A stretch of DNA of 64,000 nucleotides from positions 124,001 to 188,000 of the forward strand of contig NZ_BJTG01000005.1 in NCBI RefSeq assembly GCF_013340205.1, written 5' to 3'. A program made the position numbers and the translations under genes. This DNA is from Anaeromyxobacter diazotrophicus (GTDB lineage Bacteria > Myxococcota > Myxococcia > Myxococcales > Anaeromyxobacteraceae). Below the pieces are notes generated by a model. The model saw only the letters and a list, made by a program, of their open reading frames with translations, was not told the DNA's origin and did not search any database. Position 1 is the first letter of the stretch. Every line of letters begins with the position of its first letter. Of the stretch, positions 8,748 to 17,482 are shown piece by piece.

Positions 8748-8767
8748 GCGGCAATCTGGATTGCCGC
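8748..8767. promoter_or_regulatory. 20-bp palindrome upstream of initiating transferase
   Basis: The arms GCGGCAATC and GATTGCCGC form a perfect 9-bp inverted repeat with a two-base centre, 24 bp before the ATG of the WecA-like gene. With so short a loop it suits a dimeric repressor's operator better than an RNA hairpin. It could also occlude the ribosome site just downstream. I saw no second copy. Confidence 0.4.
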
Positions 8768-8791
8768 CTGCCCTTCGGGCTGGAGCGACGC

Positions 8792-10294
8792 ATGTTGCCG
8801 ATTGCGCTGGTGCTGGCCCTGTCGTGGGTGATCTCCCTCGCCGCCACCGCGCTCGTCCGCCGCGCCGCCCTGGCGCTCGGGGTGGTCGACTCGGCCCAGA
8901 GCTCCCGGAAGATCCACCACCGGTCGGTGCCGCGCCTGGGCGGGCTCGGCATCGTGTGCGGGATCTACGGAGCGCTCGCGCTCGGCCTGCTCTTCCCTTC
9001 CATCCGGGCAACCCTGGCGGGCGACGGGCAGCGGATCGGGGCGCTCGCGATCGGCGCCCTCGCCGTCGCGGCGGTCGGGCTCTGCGACGATCTCCGCGAC
9101 GTCCGGGCGCGGACCAAGCTCCTGGTTCAGTTCGCCGCTGCCGCGCTCCTGTACGCCTCGGGGTTCCGGATCGACCATGTCGACTTTCCCTTCGGCGCGG
9201 ACATCCTGCTCGGGCCGCTCTCCCTCCCGGTGACGCTCCTCTGGATCGCGGGCCTCTCGAACGCCTTGAACCTCATCGACGGCCTCGACGGGCTGGCCGG
9301 CGGCGTCGCCGTCGCGGCGGCGCTGGCGACCCTGTTCATCGGCGTGGGCCAGGGGCCCGACCTGGCGGGCATGCTGGTCGCGGCGGCCACCGTCGGCGGG
9401 GTGATGGGGTTCCTCGCCTACAACGTCGTGCCGGCCTCCATCTTCATGGGCGACTCGGGGAGCCTCTTCCTGGGCGTCCTCCTGGGGGCGCTCGCGATCC
9501 GGCCTCACGCGCGCGGCTCGGGCGGCATCCTCCTCGTCGCCATGGGCGTCGTGCTGGCGCTGCCCATCGCGGACACCGCGCTCGCCATCCTGCGCCGGGT
9601 GGCGCGGGGCTCGCCCGCCTTCAGCGCCGACCGCGAGCACCTCCACCACCGCCTCATCGACGCGGGGCTCTCGCACGGCCAGGCCGTCCTCGTGCTCTGG
9701 ACCGCGGCCGCCCTGCTGGCGGCGGCCGGGGTCCACCTCGCCTCGGGGATGCACGGGCGCACCCTGACCTTGGCCGTGGTCCTGGTGACCGGCGCCCTGC
9801 TCCTGCACCGCCTGGGGATGTTCACCTTCACGCGCGCGGACCAGAGCGCCCGCAGGCGGGACAACCGGGAGCTGTACGACGCGGTCCGCGTCGCCTCCAG
9901 GCGGCTCCGCGTCGCCTCCCACCTCGCGGAGGTGCGCGAGGAGCTCTCGCGCGCCGGCGCCGCCCTGCAGGTGCGCTCCCTGCGCCTCCGCACGAACGCC
10001 GAGACGCCGCCCCTGGGAGTGAGCGCGGGCGAGCTGGGCGCGCGCACCCGGTTCGTGCTCGACGCCTCGAGGCCCGAGCTGGGCGCCCTGGAGGTGGCCT
10101 GGAGCGACCTCAGATCCGGCCGGGACCGCGACGCCGAGATCGCGTTCGAGCTGCTCTCGCGCGACGTCGCGACCGCGCTGCGCCGCATCAGGTCGGCGCA
10201 GCCGCCGGAGCCCCGGCTGGCGCCGGGCGCCGGCAGGCCCTGGAGGGCGAAGAGCCCCGGGTCCGACCCGGTGGGGCCGGCGTCCCCACCTTAG
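8792..10294 (+). CDS. WecA/MraY-family polyprenyl-phosphate sugar-1-phosphate transferase
   Basis: A 500-residue polytopic membrane enzyme that starts the glycan by moving a HexNAc-1-phosphate from its UDP-sugar to undecaprenyl phosphate. About ten hydrophobic segments fill residues 1-345. Family signatures are CDDLRDVRARTKLLVQF (metal-binding DD), NLIDGLDGLAGG, FMGDSGSLFLG and REHLHHRL. A soluble, Arg-rich tail of about 150 residues follows that ordinary WecA lacks; I do not recognise a domain in it. It opens the rightward export block and is followed after about 175 bp by the Wzc-type kinase. Substrate is probably UDP-GlcNAc given the wecB and wecG-type genes downstream (inference). Confidence 0.9.
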   Translation: MLPIALVLALSWVISLAATALVRRAALALGVVDSAQSSRKIHHRSVPRLGGLGIVCGIYGALALGLLFPSIRATLAGDGQRIGALAIGALAVAAVGLCDDLRDVRARTKLLVQFAAAALLYASGFRIDHVDFPFGADILLGPLSLPVTLLWIAGLSNALNLIDGLDGLAGGVAVAAALATLFIGVGQGPDLAGMLVAAATVGGVMGFLAYNVVPASIFMGDSGSLFLGVLLGALAIRPHARGSGGILLVAMGVVLALPIADTALAILRRVARGSPAFSADREHLHHRLIDAGLSHGQAVLVLWTAAALLAAAGVHLASGMHGRTLTLAVVLVTGALLLHRLGMFTFTRADQSARRRDNRELYDAVRVASRRLRVASHLAEVREELSRAGAALQVRSLRLRTNAETPPLGVSAGELGARTRFVLDASRPELGALEVAWSDLRSGRDRDAEIAFELLSRDVATALRRIRSAQPPEPRLAPGAGRPWRAKSPGSDPVGPASPP

Positions 10295-10363
10295 GCCCTG
10301 CGCTCGGGGCAGATTGAGCGCGATTGCGCACGGAATGACCCGGAGGGTGCGTCCTCCAACGAC

Positions 10364-10391
10364 TTGTCGTCTCCGGGGGAAGTCCTATATC
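10364..10391 (+). promoter_or_regulatory. Possible sigma-70 promoter for the Wzc-type gene
   Basis: TTGTCG (10364-10369) and TATATC (10386-10391) are separated by 16 bp in an otherwise GC-rich gap. They would give a leader of about 70 bases before the ATG at 10470. This rests on consensus likeness only. Confidence 0.35.
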
Positions 10392-10469
10392 AGCACGCAG
10401 ACGCTCGCCTGAGCGCTGGCGATCCACGCCGCGCCGGACACCGTCCTCGCCGTGCGAGGTGTCATCGTG

Positions 10470-12728
10470 ATGCCAGACCCGCCGGAGCCCATCCGCCTGG
10501 CCGGCGCGCCCGAGCCGGGGACCTCCCCCGCGCGAGGCGCAGGCCTCCCCGAGCCGCAGCTCCTCCGCGACGAGGACGAAGGGGGCTACGTCGCCACGCT
10601 CTTCGAGAGCCGCTACCTCATCGCGGCCTCGGCGCTGGCCGCGCTCCTGGCGGGCGTCGCCTACGTCCTGCTCGCCACGCCGACCTGGAAGTCCGAGGCG
10701 ACCGTCCAGATCGACGAGAAGAACAAGACGCTGGCGGGGCTCGAGGACCTCACCACGGCGCTCACCGACGCCAACCCGGCCGACGCCGAGATCGAGCTCC
10801 TCCGCTCGCGCTCGCTCCTGGGCGCGGTGGTCGACCAGCTCGACCTCGCGGTCGAGGCGCACCCGCGGACGTTCCCGCTGGTGGGCGCCGCCGCCCGGCG
10901 CCTGCACACCGGGCCGGGGCTGGCCGCCGCGCCCCTCGGCCTCGCTTCCTACGCCTGGGGCGGAGAGCAGCTCCAGGTGGCCGAGCTCGCGCTCGGCGAC
11001 GAGCTCATGGGCAGGTGGCTCGACCTCGTCGCGCTGGGCGAGGGGCGCTTCGAGCTGCGGGGCCTGGGCGGCGAGCTGCTCGCCGCCGGCGAGGTGGGGA
11101 AGCCGGCGGAGGGCGCCGGCCAGCGCATCCTCGTCGAGCGGCTGGTGGCGCGGCCCGGGACGCACTTCCGCGTGCGCGCCCGCTGGCGCGAGGCCGTCAT
11201 CGACGAGCTCAAGGAGCGCATCCGGGTCGCCGAGCAGGGCCGGAAGACGGGCGTCATCGGCCTCTCGCTCTCCGGGCCGGACCGGGCGCTGGTCCCCGCC
11301 ATCCTCGACACCCTCGTCCACAGCTACGTCCAGCAGAACGTGCAGCGCAAGTCCGCGGAGGCCGCGAAGACGCTCCAGTTCATCGAGGAGCAGCTCCCCG
11401 CGCTCAAGGCGCGCGTCGACGCCGCCGAGAGCGCCCTGAGCCGGTTCCGGCAGAGCAAGGGCTCGCTGGACCTGCCGGCCGAGGCGCAGGCGATGCTCGA
11501 CCGGAGCGTCGAGGTCGACAAGACCCTCTCCGATCTCGAGCTGCAGCAGGCGGACCTCTCCGGCCGCTTCACCGGGGCGCACCCGCTGGTGGCCGCCACC
11601 CGGCAGAAGATGGAGCGCCTGCAGGCGGAGCGCGCCGCGCTGGCGGAGAAGATGCGCGCCCTGCCCCAGCAGGAGCTCGAGACCGCGCGCCTCACGCGCG
11701 ACGCCCGCTCCTCGGGCGAGCTCTACGTGCTCCTCCTCAACAAGGCGCAGGACCTCCGGGTGGTGAAGTCCGGGACGCTCGGGAACGTGCGCGTCGTGGA
11801 CGGCGCCATGCGCCCGTACGAGCCCGCCAGCCCGAAGCCGCTGCTCTCCTGCGCGCTGGCGCTCGCGCTCGGCCTGGTCGGCGGCGTCGGGATGGCCTTC
11901 GTGCGCGGCTCGCTCAAGGGCGGGCTGGAGGACCCGGACGCGATCGCCGCGCTGACCGGGCTCTCGGTGTACGCGACGGTGCCGCACAGCGACCGCCAGG
12001 CGGCGGTCGCGCGCGGCCGCCCGGAGCCGGGCGCGCCGGCGGCCGCGCTCGCGGTCGAGGATCCGGCGGACGGCGCGGTCGAGGCGCTCCGACGGCTCCG
12101 CACCAACCTCCAGTTCGCGCTGACGAACTCCCGGAACAACGTCATCGCCATCGAGGGCCCGGTGGCCGCCGTAGGCAAGTCCTTCGTCTGCTGCAACTTC
12201 GCCCACATCCTGGCGGACGCGGGGCGGCGGGTGCTGCTCGTCGACGCGGACCTGCGGCGGGGGCAGCTGCACCGCGCCTTCGGCGGCGAGCGGGCCCCGG
12301 GCCTGTCCGACGTCCTCGCCGGCGAGGCCACGCTCGCGACCGCCGTGCGGACCACGAAGGACGCCCGGCTGGCGTTCCTGTCGTGCGGCACGCACCGCGC
12401 GCGCCCCTCCGAGATGCTGGCCAGCCCGCGCCTCAAGAGCCTGCTGGAGGAGGCGGCGCGCGCCTACGACGTGGTGCTGGTGGACACCCCCTCCGTGCTC
12501 GCCGTGACCGACGCCGCGCTCGTCGCCCGGTTCGCCGGGGTGAACCTCCTCGTCCTCAAGGCGGGCGCGCACCCGCCGCGCGAGATCGCGCTCGCGCTGA
12601 AGCACCTCAAGGACGGCGGCGCGGCGCTCCGGGGCCTCGTCATCAACGACGCGGTCATCGGCTCCTCGCGCTACGGGCGCTACGCCCGGTACGGCTACCA
12701 GCGCTACGAGTACGGCGGCGAGCGCTGA
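10470..12728 (+). CDS. wzc: Wzc-type polysaccharide co-polymerase / BY-kinase
   Basis: A 752-residue inner-membrane protein that controls chain length and export. It has an N-terminal Wzz domain (first membrane helix about residues 48-70), a long periplasmic part with heptad-rich coil and GNVR-type region (about 280-420), a second helix near 455-475, and a cytoplasmic BY-kinase domain. The latter shows a Walker A-like loop (GPVAAVGKS, about 563), Walker A' VLLVDADLRRG and Walker B VVLVDTPSVLAV. The last 20 residues hold a tyrosine cluster (SSRYGRYARYGYQRYEYGG), the autophosphorylation tail. The ATG at 10470 is preferred to the in-frame GTG at 10452 because GAGG lies at good spacing. Its outer-membrane partner is the Wza-like protein at 31697; no Wzb-type phosphatase is seen. 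Confidence 0.92.
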   Translation: MPDPPEPIRLAGAPEPGTSPARGAGLPEPQLLRDEDEGGYVATLFESRYLIAASALAALLAGVAYVLLATPTWKSEATVQIDEKNKTLAGLEDLTTALTDANPADAEIELLRSRSLLGAVVDQLDLAVEAHPRTFPLVGAAARRLHTGPGLAAAPLGLASYAWGGEQLQVAELALGDELMGRWLDLVALGEGRFELRGLGGELLAAGEVGKPAEGAGQRILVERLVARPGTHFRVRARWREAVIDELKERIRVAEQGRKTGVIGLSLSGPDRALVPAILDTLVHSYVQQNVQRKSAEAAKTLQFIEEQLPALKARVDAAESALSRFRQSKGSLDLPAEAQAMLDRSVEVDKTLSDLELQQADLSGRFTGAHPLVAATRQKMERLQAERAALAEKMRALPQQELETARLTRDARSSGELYVLLLNKAQDLRVVKSGTLGNVRVVDGAMRPYEPASPKPLLSCALALALGLVGGVGMAFVRGSLKGGLEDPDAIAALTGLSVYATVPHSDRQAAVARGRPEPGAPAAALAVEDPADGAVEALRRLRTNLQFALTNSRNNVIAIEGPVAAVGKSFVCCNFAHILADAGRRVLLVDADLRRGQLHRAFGGERAPGLSDVLAGEATLATAVRTTKDARLAFLSCGTHRARPSEMLASPRLKSLLEEAARAYDVVLVDTPSVLAVTDAALVARFAGVNLLVLKAGAHPPREIALALKHLKDGGAALRGLVINDAVIGSSRYGRYARYGYQRYEYGGER

Positions 12729-12735
12729 CCGCCGC

Positions 12736-13329
12736 TCACTCGCGGTCGCGGAGCGCCGCGTTGTCGTAGCCGACGCGGACGACGCGGGCGGGGTTCCCCA
12801 TGACCAGGCTGTCCGGGGGCACGTCCCGCGTCACCACCGCGCCGGCGGCGACCGTGGCCCCGGCGCCGACGTGGACCGGGCCCACGATGCGCGCGTGCGG
12901 GCCGACCCACACCCGGTCTCCGAGCCGCGGGCCGGCGCCGCCTTCGGGCGCGGGCTCCACCCGGACCTCCTGGTGGATCACGCAGCGCTCCCCGAGGCGA
13001 CACCCGCGGAGGCGGATGCCGCCCAGGTGCCAGATCTGGAGCCCGGCCCCGATCTCGGCCGAGGCGTCCAGGTGGATGTCGAAGGCGCGCCGCACCCACG
13101 CGTCGAGCAGGGCCCAGGCCGGCGCCAGGCCCGCCGCGGCGGGCCAGCGGGCCGGGCGGCGGGCCGCCGCGCGCACCCATCGGCCGAGCCGGTAGGCCAC
13201 CAGGGCCTGCAGCCCGGAGCGGTAGAAGAGCAGGAACGGGATGCGGCCGGGGACGAGCACGCGCCGCGGCTCCGGGCCGGGCGAGAGGTCCGAGGTGCAC
13301 TCGAAGTCGGCGCGGAGGTCCTCGAGCAC
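12736..13329 (-). CDS. Serine-acetyltransferase-like hexapeptide O-acyltransferase
   Basis: A 197-residue protein with a helical N-terminus (LLFYRSGLQALVAYRLGRWV) and a left-handed beta-helix of hexapeptide repeats from about residue 85 to 180 (IGAGLQIWHLGGIRL, VWVGPHARIVGPVHVGAGA), ending in MGNPARVVR. This is the layout of CysE/WcaB-type acetyltransferases, which use acetyl-CoA. In this place it probably O-acetylates a sugar of the repeat unit. The start is a GTG at 13329 with AAGGGG upstream. It lies 10 bp after a second hexapeptide transferase of the same strand; its stop is 7 bp from the stop of the convergent Wzc gene. Confidence 0.88.
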   Translation of the reverse strand: MLEDLRADFECTSDLSPGPEPRRVLVPGRIPFLLFYRSGLQALVAYRLGRWVRAAARRPARWPAAAGLAPAWALLDAWVRRAFDIHLDASAEIGAGLQIWHLGGIRLRGCRLGERCVIHQEVRVEPAPEGGAGPRLGDRVWVGPHARIVGPVHVGAGATVAAGAVVTRDVPPDSLVMGNPARVVRVGYDNAALRDRE

Positions 13330-13339
13330 GGGCGCCCCT

Positions 13340-14110
13340 TCACCCCGCGCCGGTCCCGGGCGGCGAGCCGCACGCCGCCGCGAGGCCGCGCCGCAGCGCG
13401 CCGTGGTCGGCCTCGCGCCGCACGACGCGCGCCGGATTGCCCTGGACGACCGCGCCCGCCGGCACGCTCACGCTGAGCACGGTGTCCGGCAGCACCGTCG
13501 CCCCGTCGCCTACGCGGATCCTCCCGAAGATCACGCAGCGCGGCCCGATCCACACCCCGCGCCCGATGTCCGGCTTGTCCTCCGGCAGCGCGCCGCGGCC
13601 GATGGTGACGTGGTCGTGGACGATCGTCCCCGCCCCCATGGAGCGCGGCCCGATGATGATGTGGCCCCGCTCGGAGAGGTAGACGCCCCCCTCGATCACC
13701 GCCCCGGCCGTGATCGAGCTCTTGAAGAGCACCTCCCCCGCCCGGAGCGCCAGGATCGCGCCCAGGCGCGCCCCCCGCCGCAGCGGCCGGAGCGAGCCGG
13801 AGGCGGAGCCCCAGGCCAGCGCGGCGGACCCCACCCTGCGGATCGCGAGCAGGTGCAGGCCGCGCGCGCCCGCGAGGACCTTCGCCCGCGCCCACCAGCC
13901 GCCGCGGCCGCCGGGGTGGCGGAGCGCGTAGGCGAAGCGCGCGTCCTCCCGGAGCGCCCGCCACGGGCTCGAGGGCCCCGCGAGCGGCGCGGGGGTCCGG
14001 GCGGGCCCGGGCCTCGCCGCCGCGCGCTCGCGCACCGGGGCGCCGCGCGCGCCGCGCGCGAGCTGCTCGCTGGCGATCTGCTCGCTGGCCATCCGGTCCA
14101 GCATCGTCAT
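13340..14110 (-). CDS. Hexapeptide-repeat acyltransferase
   Basis: A 256-residue protein from the ATG at 14110 (ATGACGATG); the open frame continues upstream, but that part has no conserved character. Residues 1-110 are Ala/Arg-rich and variable. The beta-helix lies from about 130 to 240 (IIIGPRSMGAGTIVHDHVTIG, VWIGPRCVIFGRIRVGDGA) and closes with VVQGNPARVVRREAD. Like its neighbour it should transfer an acetyl or other acyl group to a sugar. The two are not obviously recent duplicates, since they differ in N-terminal part and loop content. Start choice is moderately certain. Confidence 0.82.
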   Translation of the reverse strand: MTMLDRMASEQIASEQLARGARGAPVRERAAARPGPARTPAPLAGPSSPWRALREDARFAYALRHPGGRGGWWARAKVLAGARGLHLLAIRRVGSAALAWGSASGSLRPLRRGARLGAILALRAGEVLFKSSITAGAVIEGGVYLSERGHIIIGPRSMGAGTIVHDHVTIGRGALPEDKPDIGRGVWIGPRCVIFGRIRVGDGATVLPDTVLSVSVPAGAVVQGNPARVVRREADHGALRRGLAAACGSPPGTGAG

Positions 14111-14208
14111 CGCCCCCGCCGCGCGCCAGCGATCTGCCGCCTGCCGGGCGGAGCCGACCGCTCGGGGCCGCGGCCCGGGGGCCCTCGCGAGCGGCGTGGG
14201 CAGCGCGT

Positions 14209-16227
14209 TCAAAGGGCGCAGGGGCCGGGGTCGGAGCCCTTGCACACCAGCGCCTTCGAGACGTAACCGTTCCAGTTGTGGTCGGCCGCGCCGCTCCCCA
14301 CCGTGAGCTGCCCCCCGGCGAGGTCGGGCGGTGGGACGTTCGGGAGCCCCGGCGGGTCCGATCCGGCCGTGCCGGCGGCCGCGCCGTCGACGTACAGGTG
14401 GAGCTCCCCGGCGGGCGTGACGCACCCCTTCACCTCGTGCGCCGAGCCGTCCGCCAGCCCGGCCGTCGGCGCGCAGGCCCAGCGCGTCTCACCCCCGCGC
14501 GCCGCGGTGGCGAGGTCGAGGCACAGCTGGCCGGAGGTCCCGGCGCCGACCCGGAGCTGCGACCAGGTCTGCCCGTCGGCGGCCATCCACTCGGCGGCCA
14601 CCCGCCAGCTCGCGAACCGCGCGCTCCACGGCAGGTGCTCGGCCGGCGCCGCCACGACGCTCAGGCAGTAGCCGCTGCCGGTGCTCTGGGTGAGCGGAGG
14701 GAGGAGGAGCTTGTCGATGGCCTCGGTCCCCTGCGTCCCGCCCGACGAGTACAGGGACGGCCCCGGGTCGAACCCGCCGAGGTCCCCGCCGCCGGCGAGC
14801 TCGGTGAGGACGGCGCCCCAGGCGTCGAACTCGACCTGACTCGAGGAGGTGTTGGCCAGGATGAACTGGGCCACGCCGGTGGGGTCCGTCCTGAGCCCGG
14901 GGACGAACACGCGCGTCCAGCCGGTGCCGATCGCGGCGAGGTCGATGGCGAGGTCGGCACCGGGGCCGCGGCCGTCCTTCACGACGACGGTACCGCTCGC
15001 CGACCCCGGCACCTGCCGGACCCAGAGCTGACCCTGCAGCACGGTGCTCGCCGGGAAGGTCCCCCGCTGCGTCGCCGTGAGGGTGGCGCCGGCGGGGAGC
15101 GTGACGCGATCGGCCGAGGCGCGCTCGCTGTCTCCGGGCGGCTCGCTCTGGTCGGCCACCACGGCCGCGCCGCCGGCCGCCGTCCAGCGGTCGAGCGCCT
15201 CGGGGTCCGCGAGCCGGTTGTAGCCCTGCAGCCCGAACAGGAACCCCTTCGCCGGATCGATGCGCGGGCCGTGCAGCCAGGTGGTGTGGTACTGCCCGTC
15301 CACGCCGACGAACGGCGCCTCGCCCGGGCGGAGGTAGGTGGCGACCGAGCCGTCGGCCAGGGTCAGCCCCTGGAACGCCGCCAGCTTCGCCTGGAGGTTC
15401 TTGGGGGTGGCGGCCTCCTTCCACACCGCCGTCTCGTAGACGCGCCCGTGGAACGCGTGGTTCGGGTCGCCGTTGGCGTAGCCGCCGATCGTCGCCGGCT
15501 CGGTCGGGGCGACCATCGCGCCCGTGATCGTCATCTCCTGCATGGTGTCGGCGACGCCGTTCGCCGACATGCGGATCGTGTCGCCGTCGCGCCCGGCGCA
15601 GACGACGACGTAGGACGCGTTGAGCTCCTGGTTGCGGCTCCCGGCCGGCGCGTCCCCGAGGTGGGTCGAGGTGGTGATCATCCACTGCCCGGGCGTCATG
15701 AAGCTCCCGGCGCCCCCCGCCTGGTAGTGGAAGCAGAACTGGTCGTGCATCTGCATCAGCACCCAGCCGCTCTCGCCCTGGAGGCCCTTCGCGACGATGA
15801 TGCCCTCGTTCCCATCCACGAGCGGATTGAGCTGCGGCTTCACCACCGCGCAGACGGTCATGTCGCCGCGGAGGTCGAGCGCGTCGCCCCCCGCCGCCTG
15901 GAAGCGGCTCGCGTCGAACGGGCCCGCGCCGTAGCGCGGCCCGTCGGGGAATCCGCCGAACGCGCGCTGCGCCGGCGCCGCCGCCCCGACGGTCGACCAG
16001 GAGATCCCCTTCGTCTCGACGAGCGACGCCCCGTCGAAGCGCGCGTGCTGGACCAGCGTCGAGGCGCCGTCCTGCCAGGGCGCGCCCCAGGTGGTCGGGG
16101 ACACCCAGGCCTGGACGACCGGGCCGCTCGGCGGAGGAGGCGGCGGCGGCGAGGAGGACGACGCCCCGTGACAGCCGGCGAGCACCGCCAGCGCGACGAG
16201 GGACGTGCGGGAGCGGGCGAGCCGCAT
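14209..16227 (-). CDS. LamG-like lipoprotein in the polysaccharide locus
   Basis: A 672-residue predicted lipoprotein: signal with lipobox VLAGC near residues 15-19, then a Ser/Pro spacer (SSSS followed by a proline run). Two regions have concanavalin/laminin-G character: about residues 40-310 (MTVCAVVKPQ, GGYANGDPNHAFHGRVYETAVW) and 520-670 (AHEVKGCVTPAGELHLYVDG, WNGYVSKALVCKG). A central part near 310-500 resembles a carbohydrate-binding beta-sandwich. LamG folds usually bind glycans or proteins at the surface, so a role holding the polysaccharide at the outer membrane is plausible but inferred. No catalytic motif is visible. It is divergent from the propeller protein at 16505. Confidence 0.75.
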   Translation of the reverse strand: MRLARSRTSLVALAVLAGCHGASSSSPPPPPPPSGPVVQAWVSPTTWGAPWQDGASTLVQHARFDGASLVETKGISWSTVGAAAPAQRAFGGFPDGPRYGAGPFDASRFQAAGGDALDLRGDMTVCAVVKPQLNPLVDGNEGIIVAKGLQGESGWVLMQMHDQFCFHYQAGGAGSFMTPGQWMITTSTHLGDAPAGSRNQELNASYVVVCAGRDGDTIRMSANGVADTMQEMTITGAMVAPTEPATIGGYANGDPNHAFHGRVYETAVWKEAATPKNLQAKLAAFQGLTLADGSVATYLRPGEAPFVGVDGQYHTTWLHGPRIDPAKGFLFGLQGYNRLADPEALDRWTAAGGAAVVADQSEPPGDSERASADRVTLPAGATLTATQRGTFPASTVLQGQLWVRQVPGSASGTVVVKDGRGPGADLAIDLAAIGTGWTRVFVPGLRTDPTGVAQFILANTSSSQVEFDAWGAVLTELAGGGDLGGFDPGPSLYSSGGTQGTEAIDKLLLPPLTQSTGSGYCLSVVAAPAEHLPWSARFASWRVAAEWMAADGQTWSQLRVGAGTSGQLCLDLATAARGGETRWACAPTAGLADGSAHEVKGCVTPAGELHLYVDGAAAGTAGSDPPGLPNVPPPDLAGGQLTVGSGAADHNWNGYVSKALVCKGSDPGPCAL

Positions 16228-16303
16228 GGCGACCCCTTTCGGAAGCGTGTTTCGGCGGGACCTCTCTCATGGGGGCGCGGGCAGCCGAACGCCAGACCAG
16301 CAA

Positions 16304-16380
16304 GGGGTCGGCCCCCGCGGCCCTCTGGAGCCGCCGTTCGCGAGGGCCGTCGAGGCCCCGGTACCTCGCGGGTCGACCCC
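16304..16380. repeat. Nested inverted repeats between divergent genes
   Basis: The outer arms GGGGTCG (16304-16310) and CGACCCC (16374-16380) enclose inner arms CGGCCCTC (16318-16325) and GAGGGCCG (16342-16349). The whole lies in the 277-bp gap between the LamG-like lipoprotein gene and the propeller gene. It may be a structured leader of the rightward gene or a regulator site; I see no other gene in this gap. Confidence 0.4.
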
Positions 16381-16504
16381 CCGGACCGCAGTTGCCCCCT
16401 GTGCGCGAAGCGAGCACCTGAGCTGCTGGGCGCTCGGAGCCCGGCCCCGTGGCGGGCCGGCCGGGAGGCCCTGGCCGCAGCTCGCGCGCGAGCGAGGGTG
16501 AGAC

Positions 16505-17482
16505 ATGGACGACCGGCAGCCGCTCCCCGGCAGGCGTGGGCTCCTCTCGAAGGTCCCTGGCCGGTTGCCCATCTACTCGATCGGCATCTACACCGGTCCG
16601 TCCCCGCTGGCGCTCGCCTCGCCCGCCACCGGCCTCGCGAACCCGGTGCTCACGCGCGAGAGCGTCACCGACCACTACGCCAGCTTCATCGCCGACCCGT
16701 TCATGATCCGGGCGGGCGGGAGCTGGCACATGTTCTTCGAGGCGCTCAACTGGGAGGGGAGCCGGCGGAAGGGCGAGATCGCCCACGCCGTGAGCGCCGA
16801 CGCCTTCCACTGGTCGTACCAGGGGGTGGTGCTGGCGGAGCCGTTCCACCTCTCGTACCCCTACGTCTTCGAGTGGCAGTCCGAGCGCTACATGATCCCG
16901 GAGAGCTCGGAGGCGGGCGCGGTCAGGCTCTACCGGGCGCAGCGGTTCCCCGACCGCTGGACCTTCGTGAAGGACCTGCTCGTCGGCCCGGTGCACCTCG
17001 ACAGCTCGATCTTCCACCGCGACGGCCGCTGGTGGCTGCTCACCAACACCGACGAGGAGCGGGGGACGCTGCACCTCTTCCACGCGACGGAGCTCCTCGG
17101 ACCGTGGGTCGAGCACCCGCGGAGCCCGGTGGTGCGGTCGGACCTCGCGCTGGGGCGGCCCGCCGGCCGGGTCATCTCGGTCGGCGACCGCCTCCTCCGC
17201 TTCGCGCAGGATTGCCGGCAGGCCTACGGCGCCAGCGTGGCCGCGGTCGAGATCACCCGCCTCACCCCCACCGAGTACGAGGAGCGGCCGCTGGCCGAGC
17301 GCCCCGTGCTGGCGGGCACCGGCCAGGGCTGGAACCGGGTCGGCATGCACCACCTCGACGCCCACCAGCTCGAGGACGGGAGCTGGATCGCGTGCGTCGA
17401 CGGCTGGCTCGACCGGTTCCGCCGCCCGCGCGAGCTGGCCGCCTGGGCGGCGGATCACGCGCGGCGCCTGATGTCCTCCTGA
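16505..17482 (+). CDS. GH43-like five-bladed beta-propeller protein (paralogue A)
   Basis: A 325-residue protein built from repeated blades like those of GH43/GH32/GH130 enzymes: NPVLTRESVTD, FIADPFMIRAGGSWHMFFEA, LSYPYVFEWQSERYMIPESS, LDSSIFHRDGRWWLLTNTD, VGMHHLDAHQ. The ADPFMI, ESS and HxD residues recall the acidic triad of such propellers, but I cannot assign a catalytic set. No signal peptide is seen. Bacterial proteins of this kind in polysaccharide loci resemble the N-terminal domain of plant GINT1-type glycosyltransferases, which is an alternative name. It is clearly paralogous to the product of 30683-31666. GAGGGTGAG precedes the ATG; the 3' end overlaps the convergent GT4 gene by 28 bp. 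Confidence 0.72.
   Translation: MDDRQPLPGRRGLLSKVPGRLPIYSIGIYTGPSPLALASPATGLANPVLTRESVTDHYASFIADPFMIRAGGSWHMFFEALNWEGSRRKGEIAHAVSADAFHWSYQGVVLAEPFHLSYPYVFEWQSERYMIPESSEAGAVRLYRAQRFPDRWTFVKDLLVGPVHLDSSIFHRDGRWWLLTNTDEERGTLHLFHATELLGPWVEHPRSPVVRSDLALGRPAGRVISVGDRLLRFAQDCRQAYGASVAAVEITRLTPTEYEERPLAERPVLAGTGQGWNRVGMHHLDAHQLEDGSWIACVDGWLDRFRRPRELAAWAADHARRLMSS

Noticed and set aside
8740-8770. Sigma-54 promoter before the WecA-like gene
   Set aside because: TGG...GC-type elements are present, but the spacing and bases do not match the -24/-12 consensus; the palindrome explains the pattern better.
16228-16504. Small gene in the divergent gap
   Set aside because: Short open frames here lack ribosome sites and protein-like composition; the inverted repeats suggest a non-coding role.
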